Source of the DNA: Ignavibacteriae bacterium HGW-Ignavibacteriae-4
Lineage (GTDB): Bacteria; Bacteroidota; Ignavibacteria; Kapaibacteriales; UBA2268
Reading direction: 5' to 3'
Assembly (NCBI GenBank): GCA_002839765.1
Contig: PGYR01000015.1
Span: 1 to 60,990 of the forward strand
Length of the DNA stretch: 60,990 nucleotides
Position numbers and translations under genes: made by a program. Each line of letters opens with the position of its first letter. The stretch's first letter is position 1. Below are positions 9,526 through 18,599 of the stretch, piece after piece. The notes under the pieces were generated by a model, which made no database searches, was not told the DNA's origin, and saw only the letters and a program-made list of their open reading frames with translations.

Positions 9526-10652
9526 ACCAATTCTCGGAGCTGCTTATTTACTTTTGCAATTGAGTTATCCCAAGTGAAGTTCTGATTATAATGATTGAAA
9601 GCATTGATTGATTTTTCGTTATAATTGCCACTGCTAATAGATTCGTGGATTTTTGCAGCCAGTTTCTTCGGTGATTGTTTGATATCTATAAGCTCGCCAT
9701 TCACGCCATTGATTATAATATCTGTAATACCCCCCAACTCGCTACCAAAAGTCGGTAAACCGTACGAATTGGCCTCACAGAAGACTATACCGAACGCTTC
9801 AGCTCTTGTAGGCAATAGGAAGTAATGCGATTGTTGGAAAAGGGAGATTAGCTTTTTGTTCTGCTCGTTATCTGATTTTTTCAGAAATCCGTGGAAACGA
9901 ACCCCGTCAATTATTGGGATTTTCTCAGGAGAGCTACCAACTACTTCTAGTTCATATTTATCCGAGTGTAATCTCAACTCTTGGTAAATATCCAAAAGCA
10001 AGTCTCCCCCTTTCTTGTACCAATCAACCCCTACGAAAAGTAGCTTTACTTTGTCTTTTGGCTTTGCTTCATTCAATTTTGCTAAATCAGTAATTGTAAA
10101 TCTTTCATTCAGATTCGACCCGAATGGAATAACCTCAACTTTGGATGTGGGAATATTATAGTGGGATAAAGCAGATTTAGCAGCCCAAGTAGTTGAGAAA
10201 ATGATTTTCTGAATATTATCCAACGCGAGTTTTTCTAATTCGTTACCTATCTCTATTTCATTTTTCGTCATTTTAGAATATTGAGGATATGTATCAACCA
10301 AACTAGCGAAAGTAGCATCAGCCCATACAATGATTGGTTTACTAGCTTTCAGATAAGATACATATAACGTTCCAGGAGCAAAGATAATATCGTATTCTTT
10401 ACCTGCTAATTTCTTCTCTATTCTTTTAGCAATAGATTTCATAAAGAATTTGTTACGACGGAAATCAGACGTAAACCCAAACCACGATTTTAACTTCGGA
10501 ATAATCTTGAAGATAATATCCCACGGACAACCAAGATTATCAATCGGGATAATCTCATTATCATTAGATAGATTTTTGGCGATATGAGCTATAGTCCCAG
10601 ACCAAGCACTGATATCATTAGAATCTTCGTAAGCTATATATGCTATTTTCAT
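9522..10652 (-). CDS. Glycosyltransferase family 4-like (GT-B)
   Basis: 376 residues. The C-terminal nucleotide-sugar domain is clear: LFVGVDWYKKGGDLLL starts the Rossmann half near 210, and EAFGIVFCEANSYGLPTF with GGITDII follows near 290-320, including the E-x7-E motif of retaining GT4 enzymes. The N-terminal half is more divergent but has the expected alternating pattern. It probably transfers a sugar from a nucleotide donor in cell-surface glycan or glycolipid synthesis. No other glycan gene is adjacent. It ends convergently against the HDAC-like gene with a 4-bp overlap. Confidence 0.86.
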   Translation of the reverse strand: MKIAYIAYEDSNDISAWSGTIAHIAKNLSNDNEIIPIDNLGCPWDIIFKIIPKLKSWFGFTSDFRRNKFFMKSIAKRIEKKLAGKEYDIIFAPGTLYVSYLKASKPIIVWADATFASLVDTYPQYSKMTKNEIEIGNELEKLALDNIQKIIFSTTWAAKSALSHYNIPTSKVEVIPFGSNLNERFTITDLAKLNEAKPKDKVKLLFVGVDWYKKGGDLLLDIYQELRLHSDKYELEVVGSSPEKIPIIDGVRFHGFLKKSDNEQNKKLISLFQQSHYFLLPTRAEAFGIVFCEANSYGLPTFGSELGGITDIIINGVNGELIDIKQSPKKLAAKIHESISSGNYNEKSINAFNHYNQNFTWDNSIAKVNKQLRELV

Positions 10653-10700
10653 TAATTTTTTATGGAGTGATATATACTAGATACAAAGATAAGGAATTGT

Positions 10701-10731
10701 AAATAAAAATAGCCCTTCCGAAAAAGAGCTA
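10701..10731 (-). terminator. Rho-independent terminator of tmRNA
   Basis: On the minus strand an 8-bp stem TAGCTCTT / AAGGGCTA (one G-U pair) with a 6-base loop is followed by a T-rich run encoded at 10701-10709. It lies just beyond the 3' end of the tmRNA. Confidence 0.8.
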
Positions 10732-10737
10732 AAATTG

Positions 10738-11106
10738 TGGAGGTGGTGGGATTTGAACCCACGTCCGAAGAACTTCATCTGACGCTTCTACATTTATAGT
10801 CGTTCTATGAGTTCTCGTTTAGCAGTAACCGATCGACAGGTTGTACTAAATATATTGACTAATTTATTTCGCATTGGTACTTGTCAACCGCACCGCAGCT
10901 ATCCTAAAAGGGTTTCGACACCTTATGAAAGAGCGTTTAGGCCCACTCTAACTAAGATGGGACGCGTAAGTAATATTTACTTAGGCAGCCATTGCAAAAT
11001 TATCTTCTGCATTTGTTGTTTTACCGGTTGTATTAACGTGCGTCACCAGTAGAGCACGAAATGCGACAATCAAATTCCGACACTTCGTCGAATCCAAGTC
11101 ACCCCC
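10738..11106 (-). ncRNA. ssrA: tmRNA (transfer-messenger RNA)
   Basis: Read on the minus strand, the 5' end GGGGGTGACTTGGATTCGAC and the 3' TPsiC-like segment GGGTTCAAATCCC followed by CACCTCC are classic tmRNA sequences. The first seven bases (GGGGGTG) pair with CACCTCC at the 3' end as a tRNA-like acceptor stem. The 3' CCA is not encoded, since the discriminator A is followed by CAA. The resume codon GGT begins the tag GKTTNAEDNFAMAA and ends at TAA (10981-11025). The tag ends AMAA, close to the usual ALAA/AMAA degron. Length about 369 nt. It rescues stalled ribosomes together with SmpB, which is not in this window. A rho-independent terminator follows. Confidence 0.97.
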
Positions 11107-11197
11107 AATTTTCAAAGAATTTTTTTACTGAACTTGAATAATAAATGTATATTACAAAACTATTCTTATTCAATTGTAAGACGGCAAAATTACGAAA

Positions 11198-12427
11198 TTA
11201 TTTTACTTTATCATACTCTAATTGTAGCAATTGCCTCTCTGAGTCAGTAAGCTGCTTACCTCTTCTCTGCATTACTATCTCGCATACTTCGATTGCTTTT
11301 GAGTATTTGTAGGTTGGTGACGTTTGCAATCCGCCCCAAGAGAATGATTTTATATGATTCGGCAAGAATCCCGGGCGTACTAATATACCGCAAACTCCAG
11401 CTATTGTGCCTGTGTTGAACTGTGTATTGATAGCAGATTTGGTGTGATCACCACATATTAACCCTAAAAACATAGTTCCTGTCTTCACTTCATTATCTCT
11501 TTGCAACACAGTGATTTCCGAATATGTGTTTTTCAAGTCAGAGGTGTTAGTATCGGCACCTAGGTTAACCCATTCACTTATAAACGAATGCCCCAAAAAG
11601 CCATCGTGTTGCTTATTGCTGTATGATTGGATTATAGAACCTTCTACTTCTCCCCCAACTTTGCAGACTTCACCTATCGAGGTATTACCATATATTTTTG
11701 CTCCTACCTTGATAGTCGAGTTCTTACCTATATAGCAGGGGCCTAGTATCGTTGAGCCAGCCATAATTTTCACATTCTTGTCTAATATAACAGCACCGTC
11801 AGTAGCATCTATAACCACGTTCGGGTGGATTTTGACAGATTCGTGGATGAAGATTTGAGATGATTCTATATAATGAACACCTTTGGAGTAATCTTCTTTT
11901 GGTGAAGGCCATTGACGATAATAATGAGCATCATCTAATAGCACAGTTTCATTGAAGCTAATAGCATCCCAAATATAATCCATATACTTTACTTCTGAGT
12001 TCAACTCAACTCTTGTGTAATCATCAGCGGCTAGATTTTCTAATTTGTCCAAACCCACTATACTATCATCCGTATAATAGCCAACTATTTTGTCGTCCAA
12101 AATAAATGTATAATTCTTCGAAGTAACTTCTATTAGGTCATCAAGCTGAGATATTAGCTCAGTATTTGGTAGCAATTGCGAGGAAAGTATTAGACTTTTC
12201 TTAGATTTATTTGGCTCATTTTTGATTGAGAATCTTTCTAAGAATGATTCTAAAATCAAAATATTAGAAGAGTAAAAAGAAATCGAAGAAGTATCAAACA
12301 CTCTTTGATACTTCTCGAATATACGCATTGCTCCGACTCTCAGTTCCCACACGGGATGTAGCACTGAAAACGGATAGAAATTTTCATTGTCATTAGATTC
12401 GAATAATATTATTGAATCTAATTTCAT
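11198..12427 (-). CDS. GlmU-like sugar nucleotidyltransferase/acetyltransferase
   Basis: 409 residues. The N-terminus (IILFESNDNENFYPFSVLHPVWELRVGAMRI) matches the Bacteroidota-type GlmU-like family, in which P-x-S-x-x-H-P-x-W-E-L-R-x-G replaces the canonical pyrophosphorylase P-loop. The C-terminal half (about 190-370) has left-handed beta-helix hexapeptide repeats such as VKIHPNVVIDATDGAVIL and AGSTILGPCYIG. It is thought to make UDP-GlcNAc for peptidoglycan and LPS. Its ATG shares one base with the TAA of pyrG (TAATG), so the two are translationally coupled. Actual substrates are inferred from the family. Confidence 0.83.
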   Translation of the reverse strand: MKLDSIILFESNDNENFYPFSVLHPVWELRVGAMRIFEKYQRVFDTSSISFYSSNILILESFLERFSIKNEPNKSKKSLILSSQLLPNTELISQLDDLIEVTSKNYTFILDDKIVGYYTDDSIVGLDKLENLAADDYTRVELNSEVKYMDYIWDAISFNETVLLDDAHYYRQWPSPKEDYSKGVHYIESSQIFIHESVKIHPNVVIDATDGAVILDKNVKIMAGSTILGPCYIGKNSTIKVGAKIYGNTSIGEVCKVGGEVEGSIIQSYSNKQHDGFLGHSFISEWVNLGADTNTSDLKNTYSEITVLQRDNEVKTGTMFLGLICGDHTKSAINTQFNTGTIAGVCGILVRPGFLPNHIKSFSWGGLQTSPTYKYSKAIEVCEIVMQRRGKQLTDSERQLLQLEYDKVK

Positions 12428-14058
12428 TATACTTCACTGTTTTTCTTATTTTTTAGAACTGCTTTCACAAAGTCAGTAAATAAAGGATGACCAGATACAG
12501 CTCTCGATTTCAATTCTGGGTGGAATTGAACACCAACGAACCACGGATGGTCTTCTAATTCAATAATCTCAACCAAGTTACCATCAGGTGAAAGTCCTGC
12601 AAGTTTCAATCCATTCTCTTGTAACACTTCTCTGAATTGATTGCTCACTTCGTAGCGGTGACGGTGACGTTCAGATATTTCTTCTGTGCCATAAGCGGCA
12701 TACGATTTAGAACTTTCCTCCAATTTACATGGGTAAGCACCAAGCCTCATAGTCCCACCTTTATCTTCTACGTTCACTTGATCAGCCATTAGGTCTATTA
12801 CATTCTGATCATTTTTCTCAAATTCAGATGAATTAGCTTGCCCCAATCCACAAACATTTCGTGCAAATTCGATAACTGCACATTGCATACCCAGACAAAT
12901 ACCGAAGAAAGGTATCTTGTTCTCACGAATATATTTGATAGAGTGCAACTTACCTTCTATTCCTCTATTACCAAAGCCTGGGGCTATAAGTACACCATCA
13001 TATTCTGAAAGAAGTGTTTTAGCTGTAGAATCATCTAATATATCCTCCGAGTTTATCATATCCAACTCTACTTGCGTATTGTTGATTGAGCCAGCATGTA
13101 TAAAAGCTTCAACTATACTCTTATAAGAGTCCTCGTACTTAGTATATTTACCAACTAAAGCAATTTTCACAGTATATTTTGGATGTTTTATTCGCTTTAC
13201 GAACTTAGACCAAGTATCCAGATTTATCTCATTTGGTTCTATGTCTAGTTTTTCTAATATAGTCTCAGTAAGACGCTTACGAGCATAAAACAAAGGTACT
13301 TCGTATATAGTATCTACGTCTCTAGCTTCGAATACTGCATCTTCATCTACATTACAAAAAAGAGCGATTTTATCTCTCGTGTCTTTTAATAATGGATGCT
13401 CACTACGGCAAAGCAACACATCTGGCTTTATTCCATATTGCATTAGCTGACGTACAGAGTGCTGAGTTGGCTTAGTTTTCAATTCCTTAGCGGCAGCAAT
13501 ATAAGGTACATAAGTCAGGTGGATATTCAGGTAATTACCTAGTCCCAACTCATAGTTCAGCTGTCTTTGTGCTTCTAAGAATGGTAGCGATTCTATATCC
13601 CCTACCGTTCCACCTATTTCGATTAGAACAAAGTCTTTTTCGCCATCGAAAGACTTCATTCTGTTTTTAATTTCATTTGTTATATGAGGTACAACTTGGA
13701 CTGTCTTTCCTAAGTATTGCCCTTTTCTTTCTTTTTTGATAACATCATAGTAAACTCTACCAGCCGTGAGATTATTTTTTTGAGAAAGCGATTCATCTAA
13801 GAAACGCTCATAGTGCCCCAAATCTAAATCTGTCTCAGCTCCATCGTCTGTAACGTACACTTCACCGTGTTGAGTGGGGTTCATTGTACCTGGATCTATG
13901 TTGATATACGGATCCAACTTAAGGATTGTAACGCTGTAACCCCTTTGCTTTAACAAGAAAGCAATAGAGGACGACGCAATCCCTTTACCTAATGAAGATA
14001 AAACTCCACCCGTAACGAAAAGGTATTTCGTTTTATTATGTTTTTTTGCTTGAGTCAT
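12427..14058 (-). CDS. pyrG: CTP synthase
   Basis: 543 residues, the normal length. The synthetase domain begins [21 protein letters not shown] (ATP P-loop) and includes [13 protein letters not shown] and [23 protein letters not shown]. The class I glutamine amidotransferase domain has the nucleophile Cys in FFGICLGMQ and the catalytic His/Glu in QFHPELKS. It aminates UTP to CTP using glutamine and ATP. It is the first gene of a pair with the GlmU-like gene, overlapping it by one base, which joins nucleotide and UDP-sugar precursor supply. All key residues are present. Confidence 0.97.
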   Translation of the reverse strand: MTQAKKHNKTKYLFVTGGVLSSLGKGIASSSIAFLLKQRGYSVTILKLDPYINIDPGTMNPTQHGEVYVTDDGAETDLDLGHYERFLDESLSQKNNLTAGRVYYDVIKKERKGQYLGKTVQVVPHITNEIKNRMKSFDGEKDFVLIEIGGTVGDIESLPFLEAQRQLNYELGLGNYLNIHLTYVPYIAAAKELKTKPTQHSVRQLMQYGIKPDVLLCRSEHPLLKDTRDKIALFCNVDEDAVFEARDVDTIYEVPLFYARKRLTETILEKLDIEPNEINLDTWSKFVKRIKHPKYTVKIALVGKYTKYEDSYKSIVEAFIHAGSINNTQVELDMINSEDILDDSTAKTLLSEYDGVLIAPGFGNRGIEGKLHSIKYIRENKIPFFGICLGMQCAVIEFARNVCGLGQANSSEFEKNDQNVIDLMADQVNVEDKGGTMRLGAYPCKLEESSKSYAAYGTEEISERHRHRYEVSNQFREVLQENGLKLAGLSPDGNLVEIIELEDHPWFVGVQFHPELKSRAVSGHPLFTDFVKAVLKNKKNSEV

Positions 14059-14177
14059 TTAAAATGATGTGATTTTAGTAAATTTGAATAAATTAATTTC
14101 AAATATAGCCAAATTGGTTAAAAGTGTCAAAAATAACTTATTCAACGTTTGATTAAATTTAAGAATAAAGGAAGATA

Positions 14178-15371
14178 ATGAAGAAGATTTTAGTAGTATT
14201 ATTAGTAGCCGTGGGACTTTTAGTTAGCTGTGGGGAAAAAGAAAATATCGATTCAAAGAAAATCACTTTTTGGCATTTTTGGAGTGAGCCGTACCAAAGA
14301 ACAGTTGTAGATTCCTTAATCAAAGAATTCGAGAAGCAAGAAAAGGTCGAAGTAGAAGTTACAGAACTAAGTTGGGGCGACGGAAAAGTTAAGCTATTAG
14401 CTGCATTCAACTCGAATACTGCACCCGATGTACTAGAGCTTGGCTCGGATTGGGTTTCGCAATTCTCTTCCGCTGGAGTGCTTACAGACATTAGCAATAG
14501 TGTAGAGATGAGCAAATTCCTCGATTTCGCACAAGAGCCTTGCCGCTGGGAAAACGGAATTTACGCATTGCCGTGGATAGTTGATACTCGTGTACTATTT
14601 GTAAATATGGATTTGTTGAAAGCCAATGGCTTTGAAAACCCACCAACTACTTACGCTGAAATGCTAGAAATGAGCAAAGTGATAAACAAAGGTGATATAT
14701 ACGGATTCGGGATTAATGGCTCGGATAAACATAGATTATACAAGAAAGTGCTGAGCTTTATTTGGTCAGAAGGTGGAAGTATATACGATGGAAAGAACTT
14801 TCAGTTCGACTCGCCGCAAGTAATAGCAGGAGTGCAGAAGTATAAAGAACTTGCACAATACGGCATAGTTGATACTCAAAAAGAGCTGGATAATTACTTC
14901 GCAAAGGGAAGATTGGCTTTTTGGATTTCTGGTAGCTGGTTACTAAAGACTGTAAATGAATTCGCAAAAGTGAAAGATATGAAATTAGTAGAAATCCCAG
15001 ATTTCAGCCAAAAAGGAATATCTTTCGCTGGTGGAGAGTATCTATCAATCAGTAAAAAATCTGAGAATCAAGAGTTAGCATTGAAGTTAGTTAAGTTCCT
15101 AACGGATGGAAAAAACTCAGTCGAATTTTGCCGAAATATTCCAGAAGCAGGTTTTCCAGCAGACAAAGAATACTATTCTTCGGACTTTTACGACAGTGAG
15201 TACAAGGCAGTATTCGCAAAGCAGCTAGAAAGCTCAAAAATGACACCAATGCACCCGAAATGGCTGGAAGTAGAAGAGCTATTCGAAGGAGCTGTGGAGC
15301 AAGTGCTATACGATAGAATGACAAGCGAACAAGCTATGAATGACCTACAATCGAAAATGAAAGGATTATAA
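14178..15371 (+). CDS. Sugar-type extracellular solute-binding lipoprotein
   Basis: 397 residues. The N-terminus is a lipoprotein signal with lipobox LVSC and the lipidated Cys at 18, placing it in the envelope. The fold signature of family 1 (maltose/sn-glycerol-3-P type) binding proteins is clear: TFWHFWSEPYQRTVVDSLIKEFEK, then NSNTAPDVLELGSDWV, GIYALPWIVDTRVLFVN and FWISGSWLL. It would bind a sugar or related solute for an ABC importer. No permease or ATPase gene is adjacent; instead a zinc-type CDF exporter gene follows after 2 bp. Ligand unknown. Confidence 0.87.
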   Translation: MKKILVVLLVAVGLLVSCGEKENIDSKKITFWHFWSEPYQRTVVDSLIKEFEKQEKVEVEVTELSWGDGKVKLLAAFNSNTAPDVLELGSDWVSQFSSAGVLTDISNSVEMSKFLDFAQEPCRWENGIYALPWIVDTRVLFVNMDLLKANGFENPPTTYAEMLEMSKVINKGDIYGFGINGSDKHRLYKKVLSFIWSEGGSIYDGKNFQFDSPQVIAGVQKYKELAQYGIVDTQKELDNYFAKGRLAFWISGSWLLKTVNEFAKVKDMKLVEIPDFSQKGISFAGGEYLSISKKSENQELALKLVKFLTDGKNSVEFCRNIPEAGFPADKEYYSSDFYDSEYKAVFAKQLESSKMTPMHPKWLEVEELFEGAVEQVLYDRMTSEQAMNDLQSKMKGL

Positions 15372-15373
15372 GA

Positions 15374-16327
15374 ATGGGACACAACCACGATCAAGAACAT
15401 TCACACGACCATTCGCATAGTCACTCGCACGGACATCACCATCATCATGGTGATCTGAGTGGGAAGCGACTTGGTTTCTCTGTAGTTCTGAATCTGACCA
15501 TCACAGTAGTGCAAATAGTGGGTGGAATCCTCTCTAACTCGCTATCACTACTATCCGATGCAGTACATAACCTCAGCGATGGTGTGGCTCTATGGATAGC
15601 TTATATAGCCAACAAGGTAGCAAAGAAAGTAGCTAATAAGGAAATGACTTTCGGGTATAAGAGAGTAGAGATACTAGCTGCATTTGTTAATGCCTTAACC
15701 CTAGTTCTGATTTGTGGTTATTTGGTATATGAAGCAGTGTTCAAGTTTGCAAACCCTGAGACTATAGACGGCTCGCTAATGCTGATAATAGCAACAATCG
15801 GTCTTCTGGCAAATCTTATCTCGGTTGTTTTACTCCAAAAAGATAAAGACCACAATATCAACATAAAAGCAGCTTACGTTCATCTTATGGGTGATACGCT
15901 TTCTTCGGTAGCTGTTATCATAGGCGGTATTCTGATATGGCTGTATGATGTGTATTGGGTTGACCCAATTGTTACGTTACTAATATGCGCATATATATTC
16001 TACCACTCTATAGATATACTAAAGGAGAGCGGGCGAATACTAATGCAGAGCAAACCCCACGGTATGTCAGTAGAAGAAATCAGCAAATACATTTGCTCAT
16101 TCGATGAAGTGGAAAATGTGCATCACATACACTTATGGTCACTCGGCGACAACGACACATATATGGAATGCCACGTAGATCTAAATCAAGACCTAAAGCT
16201 GAGTGAAGTTGACGAGGTTCGCCACAATATAGCTCATGGATTGGAAGACAAATTCCACATACACCACGCGACTATACAAACAGAATACAACTGCTGCGAA
16301 GAAAAGGACTTGATTAGTGGGCATTAG
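15374..16327 (+). CDS. Cation diffusion facilitator (Zn/Co/Cd exporter), His-rich N-terminus
   Basis: 317 residues. Residues 1-27 are extremely rich in His, Asp and Ser-His repeats and form a likely metal-binding cytosolic tail. Six membrane helices follow, with the CDF metal sites LSDAVHNLSDG in helix 2 and HLMGDTLSS in helix 5, then a cytoplasmic domain ending near HHATIQTEYNCCEEKD. It should export Zn2+ (or Cd2+/Co2+) by proton antiport, like ZitB/CzcD. It starts 2 bp after the solute-binding-protein stop, so the two are co-transcribed. A Cys pair near the C-terminus may add a metal site. Confidence 0.92.
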   Translation: MGHNHDQEHSHDHSHSHSHGHHHHHGDLSGKRLGFSVVLNLTITVVQIVGGILSNSLSLLSDAVHNLSDGVALWIAYIANKVAKKVANKEMTFGYKRVEILAAFVNALTLVLICGYLVYEAVFKFANPETIDGSLMLIIATIGLLANLISVVLLQKDKDHNINIKAAYVHLMGDTLSSVAVIIGGILIWLYDVYWVDPIVTLLICAYIFYHSIDILKESGRILMQSKPHGMSVEEISKYICSFDEVENVHHIHLWSLGDNDTYMECHVDLNQDLKLSEVDEVRHNIAHGLEDKFHIHHATIQTEYNCCEEKDLISGH

Positions 16328-17312
16328 ATTTTACATATTGATATTAATTTCTATATTTATTATGCTTCAAGCTAGAGCAAATGAAGATATTATTGAGTCT
16401 ACAGTTTCAACTGAAGAATACAGACGAGATAGTCTTTATTTATATCATACTGGACAGGAATTCTTTAAATATAGTATTGATGGTTTTTATTTTAATTTAA
16501 AGAAAGAATATCTAAGATATAAAAAAGAAAATGATTCGAACTTAGTTTATAAGATTATTCCTCAAAAGATATTTTATAATAAAGATAGTACATTATTATA
16601 TTCTTTTGTTATCTATGCGGTAGGATTGAGTGAAAAAGCTATTTGGCCAGAGGAGTATGACCACTTTTCAACAGTTAATATGGTCGGATTTAGAAACTCG
16701 AAATGTGAGCCCTGGAAAATCTATCCATTTGATGTAATAGGTCTTTATGGTGCACCCAATTTAGACACTCTAACCAAAGATTTATATAAATTCTACTTTA
16801 AAGACATTTCTGATAAATCATATTACTTAGATACTAATGGCAATGGTGAATTTGAATATGTTAAATCAAAGTATAATCTAGGAGATGTCCTCTTTTGGGA
16901 AAAATTCCCAGAATTTCAAAAAGGAAGAGAAGGTGTTGATTCTTTGTATAGCTTTCAGTATGAATATGATAACCCACATGTTGAAACATTTAAAATGGAA
17001 GGTTTTAGATATTTCTCAAAATTAGTAAATTCTGATTCAGTTGAAGTTATAAATAAGAATAATCCCTTTGATGAATTTACAGTTGAAAGGCAAACTTATT
17101 TATTAAATCAGGTTAAAGATTTAGGACTCAATCTTCAATATGTTTCTGATTCTAAAGATAGTTTATATTTATATTTAATTAATAGATTTTCAGATAAACT
17201 AGTAACTCTAAATGACGTTATAATAAAAGGAATTGATTATTATACTTATAAACCTGAAATAGATTCGGTAAGTTACCCTGACTCATTATTAAAAATGTAT
17301 GAATGTAAGTAG
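16317..17312 (+). CDS. Hypothetical exported protein
   Basis: 331 residues from a GTG at 16317 overlapping the CDF stop by 11 bp; this start is preferred because it gives a clean signal peptide (GIRFYILILISIFIMLQARA), which the next in-frame ATG would remove. The mature part is rich in Tyr, Asp and Lys with no motif I recognise and no further membrane segment. The overlap suggests it is translated with the CDF gene. Base composition is more AT-rich than the CDF gene, possibly a separate origin. Function unknown. Confidence 0.6.
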   Translation: MGIRFYILILISIFIMLQARANEDIIESTVSTEEYRRDSLYLYHTGQEFFKYSIDGFYFNLKKEYLRYKKENDSNLVYKIIPQKIFYNKDSTLLYSFVIYAVGLSEKAIWPEEYDHFSTVNMVGFRNSKCEPWKIYPFDVIGLYGAPNLDTLTKDLYKFYFKDISDKSYYLDTNGNGEFEYVKSKYNLGDVLFWEKFPEFQKGREGVDSLYSFQYEYDNPHVETFKMEGFRYFSKLVNSDSVEVINKNNPFDEFTVERQTYLLNQVKDLGLNLQYVSDSKDSLYLYLINRFSDKLVTLNDVIIKGIDYYTYKPEIDSVSYPDSLLKMYECK

Positions 17313-17351
17313 AATGAAACCACTGTCCCACCCCAGAAAGTAAACATATAC

Positions 17352-17456
17352 CTTTACTTTTTTATCTTTTTATCAACTTATAAGTTGACTTTTTGTACTT
17401 TTTGTAAAGCTATAAGTTTACTTTTTATTATATTTGTAAAGCTATAAGTTTACAAA
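17352..17456. promoter_or_regulatory. Three operator-like palindromes in a 32-bp tandem repeat
   Basis: Centres at 17380.5, 17412.5 and 17444.5 are exactly 32 bp apart, three helical turns. The first is a perfect 16-bp palindrome, TCAACTTATAAGTTGA (17373-17388). The second (17404-17421) has GTAAA/TTTAC arms. The third (17433-17456) has 8-bp arms TTTGTAAA/TTTACAAA. The intervening sequence also repeats (ACTTTTT...), so the unit is a 32-bp direct repeat. It ends 22 bp before the HTH gene start and probably binds that protein. Confidence 0.7.
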
Positions 17457-17478
17457 AGTAAATATTTGGGTTAATACA

Positions 17479-17940
17479 ATGAGAAATCAAAGAAAAATAT
17501 TAATTGATCAGTTAGATCAAAAGCTAAAACACTTCCAAATGGCGAGTACTGTTATAGTACCAAGTGGTGGGTGGATAAAGACGATTCGTACTACGCTCAA
17601 TATGACGTTGGAGCAACTTGGAAAAAAACTGAATATAACCAAGCAGGGTGTCAAGTCAATAGAAGATAGTGAAGTTAAAGGTACAATAACTATTAACTCC
17701 TTGAAAGAAGCTGGTGATGCTTTGGGTATGAAATTTGTTTATGGATTTGTGCCCAATGATGGATCAATTCAAGAATTAATAGACATTAAAACTGTAGAAT
17801 TGGCACGTAAGATTGTGCTTAGGACTGACCAAAGCATGAAACTAGAAGACCAAGGAATTGGACAAGAAAAAATAAATGAATCAATCAAAAATTTGGCTGA
17901 TGAGATAAAAAGAGAAATGCGAAAGTCATTATGGGATTAG
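17479..17940 (+). CDS. Mobile mystery protein A, XRE-type HTH regulator
   Basis: 153 residues. An XRE-like helix-turn-helix at about 42-70 (MTLEQLGKKLNITKQGVKSIEDSE) sits after an N-terminal helix, and the C-terminal third is a coiled charged region ending EIKREMRKSLWD. The combination with the following Fic gene matches the paired families named mobile mystery protein A and B, which occur together and often near mobile DNA. It overlaps the Fic gene by 10 bp. It probably represses the operon through the three 32-bp-spaced palindromes upstream and may also restrain Fic activity, as in other Fic/antitoxin pairs; that part is inference. Confidence 0.85.
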   Translation: MRNQRKILIDQLDQKLKHFQMASTVIVPSGGWIKTIRTTLNMTLEQLGKKLNITKQGVKSIEDSEVKGTITINSLKEAGDALGMKFVYGFVPNDGSIQELIDIKTVELARKIVLRTDQSMKLEDQGIGQEKINESIKNLADEIKREMRKSLWD

Positions 17941-18527
17941 ATTTGCAATATCAAGTGGGACAAACTCCACTTAATAAAAACGAAATGAGCGGTTTGAAAA
18001 TAAAGTCTATCACCACGCAAAGTGAATTAGATGAATTGGAACAACTGAATATAGAAAAAGCAATAGAATGGACCATAAATACTCGGCTGAAAACTGAGAG
18101 AATACTAACAGAGAAGTTTGTAAAAGACTTGCATAAAAGAATGTATGGTGACGTATGGAAGTGGGCTGGTGAATTTAGGAAATCTGATAAGAATATTGGA
18201 GTTCAGTGGACTCAAATTCGTTTGGAATTGAAGAATACCATAGATGATACTATATATTGGATTGAGAATAATACTTATTCATCAGAAGAAATTGCAATTA
18301 GATTTAAGCATAGAATCGTTTCAATACACTGCTTTCCTAATGGAAATGGCAGACATTCAAGATTGATGGCTGATATAATTATGGAGTTTGTCTTCAAAGA
18401 CAAGATCTTTACTTGGCACAAATCAAATATGCTCAAAGCCGACGAAGTAAGGAAAAAGTATATTGAAGCATTAAGAAATGCCGACAATAGAGAAATACAA
18501 CCATTGATTGATTTTGCGAAAAGTTAG
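17931..18527 (+). CDS. Mobile mystery protein B, Fic-domain AMPylase-like
   Basis: 198 residues. The Fic catalytic motif HCFPNGNGRHSR is intact at 133-144, preceded by the family segment KRMYGDVWKWAGEFR near 69-83. Fic enzymes transfer AMP or other nucleotidyl groups to protein hydroxyls and often act as toxins. The motif has Cys where Pro is common (HPF), a tolerated variant in this subfamily. No S/T-x3-E-G/N inhibitory helix was noticed here, so any control must come from its HTH partner, whose gene it overlaps by 10 bp. Confidence 0.88.
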   Translation: MGLDLQYQVGQTPLNKNEMSGLKIKSITTQSELDELEQLNIEKAIEWTINTRLKTERILTEKFVKDLHKRMYGDVWKWAGEFRKSDKNIGVQWTQIRLELKNTIDDTIYWIENNTYSSEEIAIRFKHRIVSIHCFPNGNGRHSRLMADIIMEFVFKDKIFTWHKSNMLKADEVRKKYIEALRNADNREIQPLIDFAKS

Positions 18528-18599
18528 GTGTCAAAAAAAACTTTCCCCCATAACTTCGCAACGTATTTACAACTTCCTTATCAACAAATCACTACTACT

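Noticed and set aside
10807-11052. ORF of 81 codons inside the tmRNA, plus strand
   Set aside because: It lies wholly within the tmRNA on the opposite strand, and its translation is low-complexity and lacks any motif; it is a by-product of tmRNA structure.
14159-14515. 118-codon ORF antisense to the solute-binding lipoprotein
   Set aside because: Opposite-strand Ser/Thr-rich shadow of a gene with a proper lipobox and SBP motifs.
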